64,000 bases of DNA from Lutjanus erythropterus (lineage: Eukaryota; Chordata; Actinopteri; Lutjaniformes; Lutjanidae), in assembly GCA_020091685.1 (NCBI GenBank), contig CM034597.1, positions 32,764,801 through 32,828,800 of the forward strand, written 5' to 3'. This document shows, in pieces, positions 47,721 to 60,889 of the stretch (its first letter is position 1; each line of letters opens with the position of its first letter). A program made the position numbers and the translations under genes. A model generated the notes under the pieces. It ran no database searches. It was not told the DNA's origin and was given only the letters and a program-made list of their open reading frames with translations.

Positions 47721-49544
47721 GACATGGGTCCAGCGTGGCCCAGCTTCCTGTTTGAACTCGTACCTCCTGAGGGTTGGAGCTCTTTTAATATCTTAATTCA
47801 ACCCACTTTGTAGTTCTTAGATAGAATTGCCTCCATCCTCACAGCAGTCAAAAGGAAAACGTAGTAGATTCAGCAGCCTTTGGCAAAAGGTCTGCACACA
47901 CACAGATACACACACCAATGCGGGGAAAGCTTCTCTAAAAATGAAGTTAACTGAATTGCCAGTACAGGGAAGAGGTGTGCTCAGAAAACAAATTACTTTA
48001 AACTTTGTTTCGAATAAAGTGCAACTTGCAAACATGTAAGTACATTGAGATACAGGAACAATTAGTGATGTTCAGATGTGGTAAATAAAGTACACGTTTG
48101 TTACAGCACTTAAATACTCAATTAAAGTATTGGTACCTGAAACTCTACTTATTTTTCTGAAAACTTTTACTCCTTCTCCTTACATTTTCAAAACAGACTT
48201 GTTATTTTACTTTTAATGCATTTGAGAGGAATTATTGATTATTTTATACATTCCACCTTCCCAACAGTAACAGTAAGATTCCTTGGTGTATCGATCAATG
48301 CATATTGTGCATGACAGACATACTAAGAAGAAATCAACATAAAAGATGTGACAAGACAAAAAAAAAAGTCGACGGTTGAGAAAAGGTGAGGTTCAACTGT
48401 CTTTTTTTTTTTTTTTTTTTTGACACACTGAAAAATGAGCATGGTTTTGCCACCCCTGGTAATGCTTAATTTTGCAGGGTTGTAAAATCTTAATAATGCT
48501 CTAAAAACTTTCCTGAAAACACTTCTGTAATTCGGCACTAATCATATCAAATTTATTAATTCCAATTGAATGCAAAACCAGTGTAACCTGTTGAGAGCTT
48601 TAATCGGTATGGAACATTTCAGCTGAACAAGCAGGAAACACTTGATTTGGGATCACATAGAACACTTCTTCTTAAGTAAAATTCCTCAGAAAATCAACAA
48701 CTGCTTTTTACTTTAACTTCACCCTCATATCTGGGCCGAAGAGGGGTGCAGGTTGGGGGGTCTGGGAGGGTCGGATGTGTGACGCAGGAGTTGCTCAATG
48801 GGTAACTGAAAAGTAAGCACCTATAATCAGCTGATTGAGAATAAACAGGAAAGAGAGTAAGAGACAGGATTGTGGATGAATGAGGCGTAAAGCCAGTCTT
48901 CTTGATTGTACTTAAGCTGAGCTTCGTTATATTGAATCCCTATTTAATGTACGATCCATAGTTGAAGCCAGTTGTTTCCCACCGTGCCAGATTTGAAGCT
49001 CGGGCAAATTGTCTGCTGGCTGCATTGACGCTGAAGAGAAGCGAAAATCAAGTACATTATATTTTAACAATGTAGTAGAATGATATACAGTATGTTGCAT
49101 CACTATCTGGTCACTACCGGTCCCTTTCAGAAGCTGAGAGTCTACGGTGGTGGGACTATTGACTCCAGATGGTCTGTCTTCCTGTGTGCTGTGCTCTGTG
49201 TCCCTGGTTTTCATTTTTCACACTGAGTGTGTGTGCGAGTGTTCACATGTGATTGGGGTGACTCTTCCCTGGGATCCCTCTCATCCCTCGTCCCGTTGGT
49301 AAGCCTCAGCTCTGTTAAAGCCCTTCTTTTCCCCATTAAGTCTATGTGAGAATGGTGTTTTAATGAGTCTGACCAATTGTAATACAGTAAGAATAATCTT
49401 CTTTTTAAATTGGTACCATCAAATTAATATAATTCCTTGAACTTACCAAGATGGGGTTGTCTGGCACTTTGGTGATTTAATAAAATTACCTAAAAACTAA
49501 AAAAGTTAAAAAAGTAAAAGTTATGATGAGTCCGACACTCTAAC
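47721..49544. other. Intergenic with a T-run
   Basis: A homopolymer T-run of about 19 nt at about 48,402-48,420 and a short A-run near 48,358. No gene recognised. Confidence 0.5.
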
Positions 49545-49815
49545 ATGATGCTGTTTATAACTGTCAGTTGTCTGTCAATGTAAAGTTAAGCCCGTTATCT
49601 CAGAAACAAAAGCCCACTGCTCTGAAAATACACACTCTGGGGTGAACCAAAATCCACAAACATGTTACTCAGTTTAAGCGTTATAAACATCTACTCCCTC
49701 TGAAAGACTATAAATGAAATCTTGCAATTCATAGGCAGACAAGTACTTGTTCGGTTAGCATTCAGCATTCATTTTAACTCTTAAAACCTATTGCATATAG
49801 ATATTTCTCCTTTAA
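49545..49815. repeat. Dispersed repeat, copy related to 60,526-60,745
   Basis: Shared blocks in the same order: ttgtctgtcaatgtaaagttaag; tctgaaaatacacactctgg; atgttactcagtttaa; gttataaacatctactc; ctgaaagactataaatgaaatc. The right edge 'gatatttctcctttaa' is the reverse complement of the TTAAAGGAGAAATAT end of the element at 7,714, suggesting the same broad family. Confidence 0.6.
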
Positions 49816-52800
49816 ATTTCATGACATAAATTAGTCCCATGTAGTTGACACTCAGCATTGGCCTTTTCCATTCAGGGCCAATTTAAAACAGTATATTTTG
49901 TGTTAAGCCATTGCATCTGAAGAGGAAATAAATAAAAACTACAAGGATGTATTGAACTGAATGAGATACTACCCAGTTAATTACGAATTTTTTTAAGTCT
50001 ATTTTTTTTTACTACTGTTGGCCTAGCTGAGGTGAAATATGTTAAAGGTAAATCTTAGTTATATTTTTATTTTATTTCATTGCAAACACTGGTTACACCC
50101 GCATTACTTTGTCATCACAGCAGAGTCATACCATTTAGTTTATGGCTTCAAAAATACATAAAACAGTAAAATAAAATAAATAAAAATAAACTAATTTCAA
50201 TAAATATTAACATGTTGAAATTGGTTTGCATTTTAGGTAATTTTTTCTATCCTTCAATGCGACAGGATATCAAAACAACACATGAACAAAATAGCAATTA
50301 TGGCCACAATTATGAAAAGGATAATCCACTATTTTTTCTAATTTTTTATGACTAATGAAATGATGCTGGCGGCATCTTGCATTGAAAAGGTTTTTGCTCT
50401 GCAGCCATATCATCATCTCAGCTTGTCACGCCATCACCTGTTGTATTCTTTATTATTATTCTTTATATTTCAGTGATCAAGTAAATTTCACAGAACTATA
50501 AAAATGTTTTATAGTCATTTATGCTGTACTCATACCGTAGCAGCTTTTATATAGGCTAGAGGTCTCCAGAAGACAGCAGGGTAGTGTGAAACTTTTATTT
50601 AGCCCAAGTGTTTTTCAGTATATTAATAAAAACTACAACCCTGCTGCGAACTCTTGTTGCTGTTGAAACAAGCAAGTAAATGCATGTGAGAGCAGTGCAT
50701 TCTTTCCACTTTTACTTTACCAATATAGTTTTAGGTTTCTGGGGGTGTTTTTTTCTATTTTCCAGGACCTGCAGGGACCTTGTAATGAAAGACACAGGAC
50801 TGAAGGGGGGTGTACCTTTGGCATCATGTTAGTGAAAAGGAGTGTATTCTTACTGGAACTACCCTTTGTCTGGTCTGCTCGCTCTGTGCACCGCACACAG
50901 AGAAACCAGAAAATACTTTTGGAAATTGCACTGTAGACAGTTTTCTTTGACTCGTATCACACAGATATTTCCCTTCGACTTAAGCAATTTAATTTAATTT
51001 TGGTTTTGTGATGTGAGGGGCCAGTGGAAATAAATTAAACCTTGTATTTTGAAGAAATGCAGAAAGCTGGCGCTTGAGAGGAAATGGGGAAGAAGAAAAG
51101 AATAATACTTCTGTGCAATAATAGACATTAATCTGAAGTAAGATGTGAATATGAATAAGCAAGTTTGGTGATTCATAATCACTACAATTGAGTTCTTTTC
51201 ATCAAGTTAATATTCTGGTGATTTAAAATTCCACTTTAAAAAGCCATCAAATTAAAATGCTGATCATTCACACCCCAACACAGACATTAAGTTTCATTTT
51301 GGGTGAGATGTGCACATGTAAATGAAAGTATTTTACACATATTAATGTTTTAATACGAAATTGTGTTGATGGCTGTCCAGATGAATAGTGGCCAGATGGT
51401 GTGAAATAAATGAATAAAATCATACATGGACAGTTGGTGCAAGAAATATTTATCCCCCATTAAGTCATTATTAAGTGATGGCGTAATTTTGATTAGCATT
51501 TAAATCTGTTTTAGTATGCACATTATGTTTCAGTAAATGCTTTGGAGTCCAGAATCTAGGCAAGGGACAAGCGTTCTGGTTTCCATTTAAACTCTATTTG
51601 CTGTCTGACTTGTATTGACCAGTCATGTTTGAGCGGGCTTTGGCTGCAAGCAGGAAGGCAGTGTTAGGAGCAAAAAAGGTGGAACACATTGGCCAGAATG
51701 CATTCTTGAAACCCATCAGCTATTGTTTGACAATTTAGCTTTTCGTTGGCGGGATGATGTATTTTTGTTGGTCGAGTTGGTTCCCTCCACAAAAAGTCAA
51801 CAGTGTTTTTACACTTGATTATTCCAAAAATGGCGCACAAAAGTTTGATACTTGCACGTTTCGTTCAGCAAGATAACTGTCACAAACCAATACTGCATTT
51901 ACTTTTAATGACGGGTAAATGCAGTTGCCAGAAGTAAAAATATTTGGCTATAAATTTGGCTATAAAGAAAGAACACCCCGCAAGCATGACTCAGTGTCAC
52001 CCCCACACCCCACCCCCAAGTCGCTAGTGTTCTGTGATGACTTTTAATGTCTGCAAAAATCTGTGTAGTTTCATTTAGCTACTTGATTGATTGTATAAAC
52101 CAATGATTGGTGCATGCAAAAGATGATCTTAGCTCAGATATCTGCTATCCAGATATCCAATATCCAATAAAAGAAGCCCCAAAAACTGGCTGTTGCCCCG
52201 GAGGCTTAATCATTATTGAGACGAGAGCTGGTGGGTTCCACGATTGGAGATCTGTATCTTCAAACCAGACCCCATCCAACCCAGCATGGGAATCAGAATT
52301 TATTATCCACAGATTAGACAGAAAATTGAGTTTACAATATTGTAATATTTAATTTTAATATGCGAATAAAAGGCTTAGGCTTTTGCCAGGTTGTGAATAC
52401 TGAATCAATGGTACAGAAGCAATAGCCTGGCTAACTTTGGTCATGTTCTGTCGAAGCAAAGCAACTTATGCAAGCAGTCTCATTGCAGGAGATGTTGATA
52501 TTTAAAAGAGTTTCTGAAAACAAAAGAAAAATGGAATTAATTTTAAAGTTTTAATAGTTCACCAAGCATGGAAATGTCAGATTATTTATTATGGAATTTA
52601 ACAAACCATTCAGCCCTAACAGAGCATGCTTGACAGTAAACATCAGGACATATTCAGATATTTTTTGTAATCTTAAAAACTCAGTTTTTACAACTGAGCA
52701 CAAACTGCAGGTTTGTCTCAATGCCACATACAAGTCTCAACTAAAATTTTCTTCTTTGTCTAACTGAAAAAGAAAAGAAATCATGTTAAAGTAAAACAAA

Positions 52801-53256
52801 GCAGAAAAGGCAGTTTCGTCTGTGAAAAAGGAAGCAAACACAAGCAAACAAATAGTGAAGCAGGGGTTGAACAGAAAGGGAAGTGGCTCCCTGTCATCAG
52901 CTTAAAAAGCAGATAATCAGGTGACTTGAATCTAATTGATGACCTGACTCCACCTGCAAGCTCCTGCAGATACATACAATGGAGGAAAAATTTTGTTGTG
53001 TGTTCAATCTTTACACTTCTGTTATCATGCATGTTGACAGATGAGTAATAATATCTCTGAGGAACAATGGCATGTTTAGCTTTACCTGAATGTGTCACTT
53101 TTTCCCTTTTTGAATCTAATCTGTCTGCTGCAGTATGCAACTCTCAGCAAGAAATTAAATAGATTAAATACTGAAAACTGTTCATCAACTTTCTACCTTT
53201 GACAGGATAGTGTTAAATTAATTAGTGATGAGAATTTCATATCCTTCAGTAAGATA
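49816..53256. other. Intergenic, no gene recognised
   Basis: Strongly AT-rich. A 12-bp tandem 'ttggctataaa(t)' pair near 51,944-51,967. No gene, RNA gene or bounded repeat seen. Confidence 0.5.
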
Positions 53257-54117
53257 TTAAAGGGACAGCTCACCCCCAAATCAAAAATACATGTGTATCC
53301 CTGCCTTGTATGTATCCATCTAGATTTTTTTGGCTTGAGTTTCAGAGTTGTGGAGAGGTCAGCAGGAGAGATTGTTGCCTTATCTCAAATAATGGGACTA
53401 AATGGTGCTCAACTAGAAAAAGTAGTTCCAACATATTCTACTGCAGAAAGAAAGTAGTTCCTACATGAAGCTTCTAACAACAAGGTCTGTGGATTATCTT
53501 GACTAAATGGGTCATGATTTTCATAAAGCCGAGTGCCATTTAGTCATTTTAATTTATTTAGCCCCAAATCATAATAGAAGTTATCTCAAGGCACTTTTCA
53601 TTTAAAACAGATCTGTACCATACCCTCAATAATCTTATTTACAGGGACTCAACAATTCACTAGGCCAGTGTCACTTTGTAGCAGGCTGATATTGAAGCAT
53701 AAATACCTTCAATTACATTTCACTGATCTCATATTTTATGTATTCTCATTCATAATTTTGTTGTATTGTGATCGTATAAGCTATATCGCTATATTTCATT
53801 TCAAAAATATATTTCTGACATTCCACTACCCCTAGAGGGAGCTTGTGTACCACCAGCGGTACACAAACCACGGTTTGAAAATCTAAGGAGTACTTCATTC
53901 AGTACCGTTTTTCGAGGTCCTTCTTTATGAAGAATTCTTGCAGTCATCGGCTGTAGAAGTATTGAATGCAGGTATCGTTTGACTGAAGAAGGGTTATTTA
54001 TTTAGATACCTTAAAGGTATCTAGTACTGTAGCGTTATTGCCCAAGACAAATTTCCTCAGCATGAGGTCGAGACCGTAGTGACTCAGTTATTATACTTGG
54101 GTGAACTATCCCTTTAA
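53257..54117. mobile_element. TTAA-bounded non-autonomous DNA element
   Basis: Left TTAAAGGGACAGCTCACCC and the complement of the right end (TTAAAGGGATAGTTCACCC) are 17-of-19 inverted repeats with TTAA at both edges. Internal blocks (atgggactaaatgg; gaaagtagttcctacatgaa; ctgtggattatcttgac; gagtgccatttagtc) also make up the inverted pair at 42,940-43,345. A 'gaagttatctcaaggcac' segment near 53,578 and a 'cccctagagg...gtaccaccagcggtac' segment near 53,829 look like nested fragments of other repeats. No transposase. Confidence 0.75.
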
Positions 54118-55344
54118 TCTTTTACATTTTAACCTCTTTAACTTACTCTTATGGTTACATAAATGAACTGCTAAGTTTATACATTGTTAAAAGAACAGCT
54201 GAAACCTTACAGCACAAACATACAGCATGAATACAACAGCGTGTGGCTTAAATGTAAAGAATGGCGAGACAACAGTCTCCCACTGCTGGTTTACGTGGCG
54301 TGCGAGCCAGGCAAAAACTCTTTCAACAACAGTTCAAGAACAGCTCAAAAACCAGCAATTCATACAGTGAAAACTCTTAATTTAGTTAGTTTAAAGTGCT
54401 CGGTCTATGGTAATTAGCTTAAATAAAGTGGAATTGTAAGGGAGAAGGATGGAGGAAGACGAGCACATGCAGCTCTCGCCTTCACTCGTCTGTATTGAGT
54501 GAAGGAGAGAAGCTTGATCCCCCTACAGGAGCCCCAAGGCATTACCAACAGATCGATGAATGAGCAGCCCACACAGACAAGGATCTGCATCTGTTTTCAG
54601 CATTCTACTTTTAAATCACTGGCTGCTCAAACAGTGTTTTAAAAGTGACCAATACTAATATACACAATACTCTATGAATAAGATATACAACCAGATGTGA
54701 AATTACATGTTCTGAACATAGAATACCACCATAACTGTGATGAAATTAGCTTTTCAGATGAATTACTTTTGTCTGAAATTAGTCTTTGTCACAAACTACT
54801 TGTACATTGCATTGCAGAATAAATGTATACATGGTCGGGGAATATGTTGAGCCTTACATGGTAAAGGTTATTCAGCCATGCTCCTGGTTCTCATGATTCT
54901 CATGAGCCCACACTAAGCTATGAATAAGGATGTCTTCACCTGGATGGACAACAGGAACATGCACCTGCATAAGCCGGCATACATTAGGTTAGTAAAGCTG
55001 AAAATATTAGATGGCAGTAGTAGTAAGTATATCCCGTTTCTGGTGACCTGTAGTTTGTGATTCTGAAGTTAATTTCATGAAAAAATAATTGTGCTTTTCT
55101 AACACAAAAATGTGTGCAAAAAAAGCTCATTTTGGACACACTTATGTGGTTCTAAAAATGTTTACAACATGAAAAACTTCTATTGGAGGAAATAGTTTTC
55201 TTTTTTTAGGACATATTTAAAAAAACATAGTCATAGGGACAATATAATGAAAACTAAACTATTACTATTATAACTAAATATAGGTTGAAATCCTATTTAA
55301 TCTACAGCACCGTGGCTGCAGCATTCACAGCTGAAGCCATGAAG
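54118..55344. other. Intergenic with a short hairpin
   Basis: 54,440-54,600 is GC-richer unique sequence containing the inverted repeat at 54,473-54,509. The remainder is AT-rich with nothing identified. Confidence 0.5.
54473..54509 (+). other. Short inverted repeat (13-bp stem with bulge)
   Basis: CTCTC-gc-CTTCACTC (54,473-54,487) faces GAGTGAAG-GAGAG (54,497-54,509) around a 9-nt loop. Too short for a typical microRNA precursor. It could be a protein-binding palindrome or chance. Confidence 0.5.
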
Positions 55345-55540
55345 TAAGCATTTCAACTTAGCATGTTCCTTAATCGCTGATGACATATCGTTTTAATTTT
55401 ATGATTAATTACAGTGAATATATTACAGATTTACCCTTTAACAGCTCCAGTACAATGACAGAATTAAATGCCTTGTTCAATGATTTGTCCAGACTGTTCT
55501 CAGCCAATCTTGAGCATTGAATTGACAGTCTTGTGGTCGC
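55345..55540. repeat. Dispersed repeat, copy related to 61,285-61,500
   Basis: Shared blocks: gcatttcaacttagca(t/c)gtt; tgatgacatatcgt/taatgacatatcacg; cagtgaatatattaca/cagtaaatatgttagg; and ccaatcttgagcattgaattg/ccaatcttgacctcgcaaacagcaagaattga. Confidence 0.5.
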
Positions 55541-57104
55541 AAGCCCACTTTGCCTAACCTTTGGGCTACTGCTGGCCCAGTTTGTCTGAAATGGTAATGT
55601 GCCGCTTTGAAGTTTTGTCTGTCTCAGAAAAAGAAGTCCAGTCTTACAAGACCACATAATATAGCCAGCTCACACCACCACTCTGATTTTATATTATACA
55701 CACAGCAGTTCGCTGAGTAAAGGTCTCAATGTTAGATCAGACCTGACCCTCAGAAAAAGGCTTTTACTGTACTTGTTTCTTTCCTTCCAATGAAATATTT
55801 CAATGGCAATTTGATTACCTGCCGCTGTGGAGAAAGAAAGAGCAATTTGAAGACAGATTGACCTTTTCTCTCCTCAACTGCCTGCTCTGCCTTTCCCATC
55901 TACGGCATCTCAACCATTCACTCTGCACTCCAAGTCCCCCACAGATATCTGCAATACGGAGAGACTTTTCACTATAAACTCATTCAGACTGGGTATAATA
56001 GAAAAAAAGGTGCCTATGTACGCATCCTGCGTGTTGTGTCCCTGAATGGGATTTGCAGTGGATATCCTTAACTGGTAGGTATGCTTCGAGACAAAGTCCT
56101 GTCTGCATTTTTAATAAAGTAAAGACGATACAGGCTCGACTCTTGCGTTTGGAGCGTGCGGTGTCTCTGTGTATATTTTAGAAGAAGAGAGAAAAATTAG
56201 ACAAAGACAGGGACGAAGAAAGAGACGGCGAGAGGTGACACTGCCCTGGGGCATCCTCATATTACCTCCACAATGTGATGCTGAATTCAAAACACTGCTC
56301 ACCCATCCCAGCCAAGGAACCATAGAGCTATTATGTGGCGAATAGAAACATGCCGTCTTCATGTATCAATTTACCACTGAACCCTAAAAAATGCCTCAGC
56401 AGCAAGACGTGACCCAGAAATGTCAAATGATTCTGGCGTAGTGTCCTAAGATGGGAGGAAATTATGCAAGGAACAAACCTGCTGGCAGAAGTGATCAACC
56501 ACAAATTATTCTATTCATATTCACAAAGCACCGGCTAATTTGAGGGAGTGACACCAATTTCCCACAGGCCAACCCGCATGCCTTTTTTTCTCTATTTACT
56601 ATTAAATACCAAAGAGACATGCGTCTAGTGAGCAAGCATGGGAGAGACATTAATGAAGGACGGATTCCATTCAGCCCCCACCACCCCCAACCTCTCACAC
56701 CCTCCCCCTCTAATAATGGTTGGACAGACTTTGCAGTTTTAGCACACATCTCCTAGCAACCACAGCCCATGCTATTAACCATATAATAGCTCTGTTGAAA
56801 TAAAGGAAAAATATAACAAGTCTAAAACTAGGTTGCGCCAACAAAGATGTATTTAACCTGAGATTAGTTCTAATCAGAGTTTAGCAAAACAATTAAAATA
56901 AGTAAGTCCAGATTTAACATTAAGCAGAGCTCTGCTCCAAGTTTAGTGATTTAAACTGAAATTAAGTAGATTTTAATCAATATAGAGATGCTTTCTTAAA
57001 TGAATAAATGAACAGAAACGCAATTTGAGTGCTGCCAGGACCTAGTAAGTATAAAAGAGGGGGCAAACCACCAGCTTTCAGGTGCTCTGAATTCCTTAAC
57101 AAAA
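55541..57104. other. Intergenic; candidate regulatory block at 56,110-56,570
   Basis: 56,110-56,570 is unique, GC-richer and repeat-free (ggagcgtgcggtg; gcaccggctaatttgagg), with no coding signature. The rest is AT-rich. Confidence 0.35.
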
Positions 57105-57335
57105 CATTACACTGTTTGCTAGCTAGCTAAAAAGTTAACAGAATATTGCATTATTTGCTTGCTGGCTAAAAAGTTGACAAAATATGACAGTGTTTGCTAG
57201 CTAGCATTGTTTTTTTAAGTTACATTGTTTTCTAGCTGGCTAAAAAGTTAGCAAAACATTACATCATTTGCCAGCCAGCTATAAAGTAAAATATGTAAAA
57301 AAAAGTTACATTGTTTGCTCGATAGCTAAAAGTTA
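57105..57335. repeat. Degenerate ~40-bp minisatellite
   Basis: Units of the type 'tttgctagctagctaaaaagtta' recur near 57,114, 57,154, 57,193, 57,229, 57,268 and 57,313, a spacing of about 36-45 bp, with heavy drift. Confidence 0.7.
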
Positions 57336-57479
57336 AATAAATATCAAAGCATTATTTTGTTTACTCACTTACTAAAAAGCCTACTCATGATGGCTCAGCA
57401 GAGAAACTAATTTCTCTAAGAAAAACCTGTTGGCCAAATCATCAGCTGGAGTGAAAAACAGAAGAGACTAACTTTCTTT

Positions 57480-57955
57480 GAGGAACTTTTTTTTTTTGGT
57501 TTAAAAATGAATCCCTGTTGGTGAAAGCCAGCCTGATATCTTATATCAGTATTTGTAGCTTGTATAATGAGTACCATGGTCAACAACTTAGTTAAGTTTG
57601 TCAGCATGCTAAAATTTTATAATTAACACCAAACATTATGATAACATTAGATGTGGAAGTCAAATGATCACCAAATTCAGGGCCATGACTGTGCATTGGA
57701 TATCTAAAGCAATGCTAAATTTGATCTAATTAATTCAATAGTGCTGTCAAGACATGACAATAAATACAAAGAATATCAACCTGGAGTTGCTAGAGGAAAA
57801 CTCGCCAAAAAGATCACCAAGAAGTCAGTAGAATTTGTCCGCTGGGAACCATTAAGGTTTGTACAAAATGTCATGGCATTCCAGTCAATAGTTCTTGAGA
57901 TATTTCAGGCCAAAGTGGTGAACCGACTGACTCGCCAACAGCTCTGTTGCTAGGG
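57480..57955. repeat. Widespread teleost dispersed repeat, long copy
   Basis: Contains 'gtcagcatgctaaaatttta', 'gtcaaatgatcaccaaa', 'gagttgctagaggaaaa', 'cgctgggaaccattaagg', 'caaaatgtcatggcattcc', 'gttcttgagatatttcagg' and 'ccaaagtggtgaaccgactg', in the order typical of a repeat found throughout fish genomes. Fragments of the same family are at 17,505-17,620 and 18,290-18,350. Confidence 0.6.
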
Positions 57956-58247
57956 AGGCTAAGATTCTTAAAAAAGAGAGTCAGTGTAACAGAGGCACAG
58001 TCTGCTAATAGATTTATTTCTAACTGAACATTGCAGGTACATTTAGCTGTCTTTTTTGTTTAGAGTGTTCTCCAGAAGACTCTAAATGGCAGGCTAATGT
58101 GGCACATTAACTGATAACATTTGATACTATAACTGAAAATAATATTACTCAAAGACTAATAACAATCCATGATGAAGTATTATTGCACTTTCAGTTTCTT
58201 TTAGTAAAGTTAAACAAAATGAAGGCTCTGGTCAATTCATAATCCAT

Positions 58248-58640
58248 GTTTAAGGAATAGTTTCATATTTTGGGGAATAACCAATGCTTATTAGGTTCCA
58301 TGTCACTGTCATGTCCATATAAATGAAATATGAAGCTAAAGCAAGAGGACAGTGCAGCTTAGCTTTGCTTAACATAAAGACTGGAAGCATAACTGGAAGC
58401 AGTGCAAACAAACAAGAGAGCAGGCGAACATCCGACTTGTTGTCATGCAAAATTGTCACATACGGATGATCTGTCAGCGCCCCTCAATGTCTGACAAAGA
58501 CGCACAAGGTAACCTATAGCGGCTGTATCTGACGCGGCCAGTAAGCCCTTTAAATGCATGATTAATGCTGTGAAATGGTTGTACTTTGAGTAGAGTAATG
58601 ATCGCTGCCCGCGTGTCTGCATAGTGACGTCACACTCCCA
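58248..58640. repeat. Dispersed repeat ('gcttagctttgcttaacataaagactgg' family)
   Basis: Begins ttaaggaatagtttcatatt and contains 'atatgaagctaaagcaagag', 'gcttagctttgcttaaca' and 'ataaagactggaagcat', well-known teleost repeat words. The CpG-bearing part at 58,470-58,640 (tgtatctgacgcggccagt) is probably a second repeat joined to it. It ends with a perfect CRE palindrome TGACGTCA at 58,625-58,632. Confidence 0.55.
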
Positions 58641-58859
58641 CCTGAGTCTTGGTTTAACTTGTCTGGGGAAGATGCAGGTCTGAGCCGTCCACTCTGGTTT
58701 TGTACTACAAATCCTGCTTTGCCGCTGAAAGCTTGACTTGTATCACAACAATAAAACTACAGCTGAGGTATGAAATTTTCTGCCTGATGTTCATCTATTT
58801 TACACTAATGACTCCCTGGAGATCTCCCACGCCTCCACAATAGGTTCAAGCACAAGAAC

Positions 58860-59040
58860 TACTTGGTTAGGTTTAGGATAAGACCATGTTTTAGGATAGA
58901 ATAACTATGTTATGTAAGTCATGTGACATCCGTGATGTGACTCGCGCAAAGAATACCAGATGGCAGCAATCCTGTGTCACTAAAGCAACTTGCAACTTGG
59001 CGTGATGTAAATGTTATGTAAACTATAACTTTTGGGTTCG
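58860..59040. repeat. Dispersed repeat fragment, inverse of the 34,085/60,890 family
   Basis: 'ggttaggtttaggataag' and 'aagtcatgtgacatccgtgatgtgac' are the complement of the 'cctaaacctaacc' and 'catcatgtgactta' blocks in the other copies. Confidence 0.45.
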
Positions 59041-60525
59041 CGTCAGTGAATGTCCTGTGTTTGTTTGAGCCATCCACCCACCCAACCACCTGTGGGATTT
59101 TCTCTCTCTACATCGCCCACTCGAGGAATATTGAACTCACTTTAAAAGCCTGATACGTTTCAGCAATAAAAAGTTATTGTTGGCATCTGTGTGAGATGCC
59201 AAGGGGTAGTGACAGATCCTTAGCAAGTGACGAGTTTGGAATTCATCAATTGATTCAGTTGTTCTCAAGTTTTCCTGACTTGCTCTGTGCAGTGAAAAGG
59301 GTGAGCGACATGTTCGCTTGTTTGAAAAGTAAAAAACGCTTGCCCTGGCTCTATTTTGGCAAAGTTTTGTGCACTTGCTTCACCACTCATCTATTTTATT
59401 TTGTCAAAAACAGCACTAATGTCCTTGTGTGTTCCCCTTATCAAAGCAATCAGCAGGGAGGACTAGAGACTAATTGACAAGGTTGAGAAGCAGGACCTTT
59501 GATTTGATCCACAGTAGCCTCTTTATATGGCAATATCCTCAAAAAGGACGAGGTTTGGAAGGAAAATGGGGAGCTGTGTGAAGTAACAAGTAAATTTCCC
59601 CTCATCTATATAGAAACAAGGCTGGCTTAAGAAAATGATGTTAGTTATGAATAAATAATTTAGATACTTAACTTACTCATTTGCTGAGGGAGAAATCACA
59701 AGCTGCACTTCATAGCAGCCTATTAGCAAGTGTGCAAATCAGATGGCTGACTTTATACTTGATAACTTACAAGGAGCTCTTAATACACAATTAAACAGAT
59801 CCTCAGTTATCACAGCATCGAATAAACTGGTCTATTTATTTTATTTGAACATCCATTTCAAGTTGAGTGCCGCAAGCTAGAGTCATCCAATATGGTTGCC
59901 AGCATCAGTTGAAAGCCTCCCCTCTTTCATCTTCTAACTTCTGTTTTGTGTGTCTTGCACATGCACATGCACAAACAGCTGTACATCTGTCACTCTGATG
60001 TGAAGGTCGGAGACATGAGAGGTTCTAGCTCTTAATGCTGTTTCAAACTAGTACCTCAATCTGTCCTGCATATTTCCTCTCGCGACTTGATTGTTTGGAC
60101 TGTGTGCTGCACATATCCTTGACATTTTCTCTCTCTCTTCCTCTGTCTCGCTTTCAGTCTCTCTTTCATTTGTCCGGACTATATTTCTGAAAGTGTGACA
60201 GCACTCCCGGGATCATTTTACAGCAATTTAATATCATGTCAGAAGTGAGGATATTTTGAATAGGGCAGCAGATGCATATTTCCTGTATTAGCCATCTAGT
60301 GTTGGTGGAAAAGTACTTGGACGCTCTTTGTAAAAGTAGCATTGAACTACACAACATGAACTCAAATTATACTGCCAAATGGTTTTATCCAAAGTCATTT
60401 ATTGTTGTTCACATCAGGAGCAGTTTCAGGGTTAGTGCCTTGCTTAAGAGACTTTGGAGCCATAGATGGTGTATTAAATAGTATATTAAATAGGAATTCA
60501 ACCTATCAATGCTTGAAGCAAGTTG
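59041..60525. other. Intergenic, no gene recognised
   Basis: AT-rich. 60,475-60,510 (taaataggaattcaacctat) is a shard of the TTAA-bounded family of 5,625-6,393. The 93-codon open frame at 59,196-59,477 has no domain. Confidence 0.5.
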
Positions 60526-60745
60526 TTGATCAGCTGTATATAATTATCATTTGTCTGTCAATATAAAGCTAAGTCTGCTGCACACTGTTCTGAAAATATG
60601 CACTCTGGAGTTGGAGTTCAGTGACTGCCCGCAATAGATTAACATATTACTCAGTTTAATTGTTATAAACATCAACTATTTCTGAAAGATTATTCACGAT
60701 TTCTTACAATAGACATTTACTCATTTGGTGAACATTCTGCAACTC
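60526..60745. repeat. Dispersed repeat, copy related to 49,545-49,815
   Basis: Matching blocks as listed for the other copy: tttgtctgtcaatataaagctaag; tctgaaaatatgcactctgg; catattactcagttta; gttataaacatcaac; ctgaaagattattcacgat. Confidence 0.6.
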
Positions 60746-60889
60746 TAACAAATATGAAACTGGCAAAAAATAAAATAATGTTTCCAGCCCATCCTTGCCA
60801 GAAAAATGTGCGCAATGGTCGCATGTGCAAGCAGCATATTCTGACTGATATGTCAGTTTACTGTAACACGGCGAGTATTAGAGGACGCA

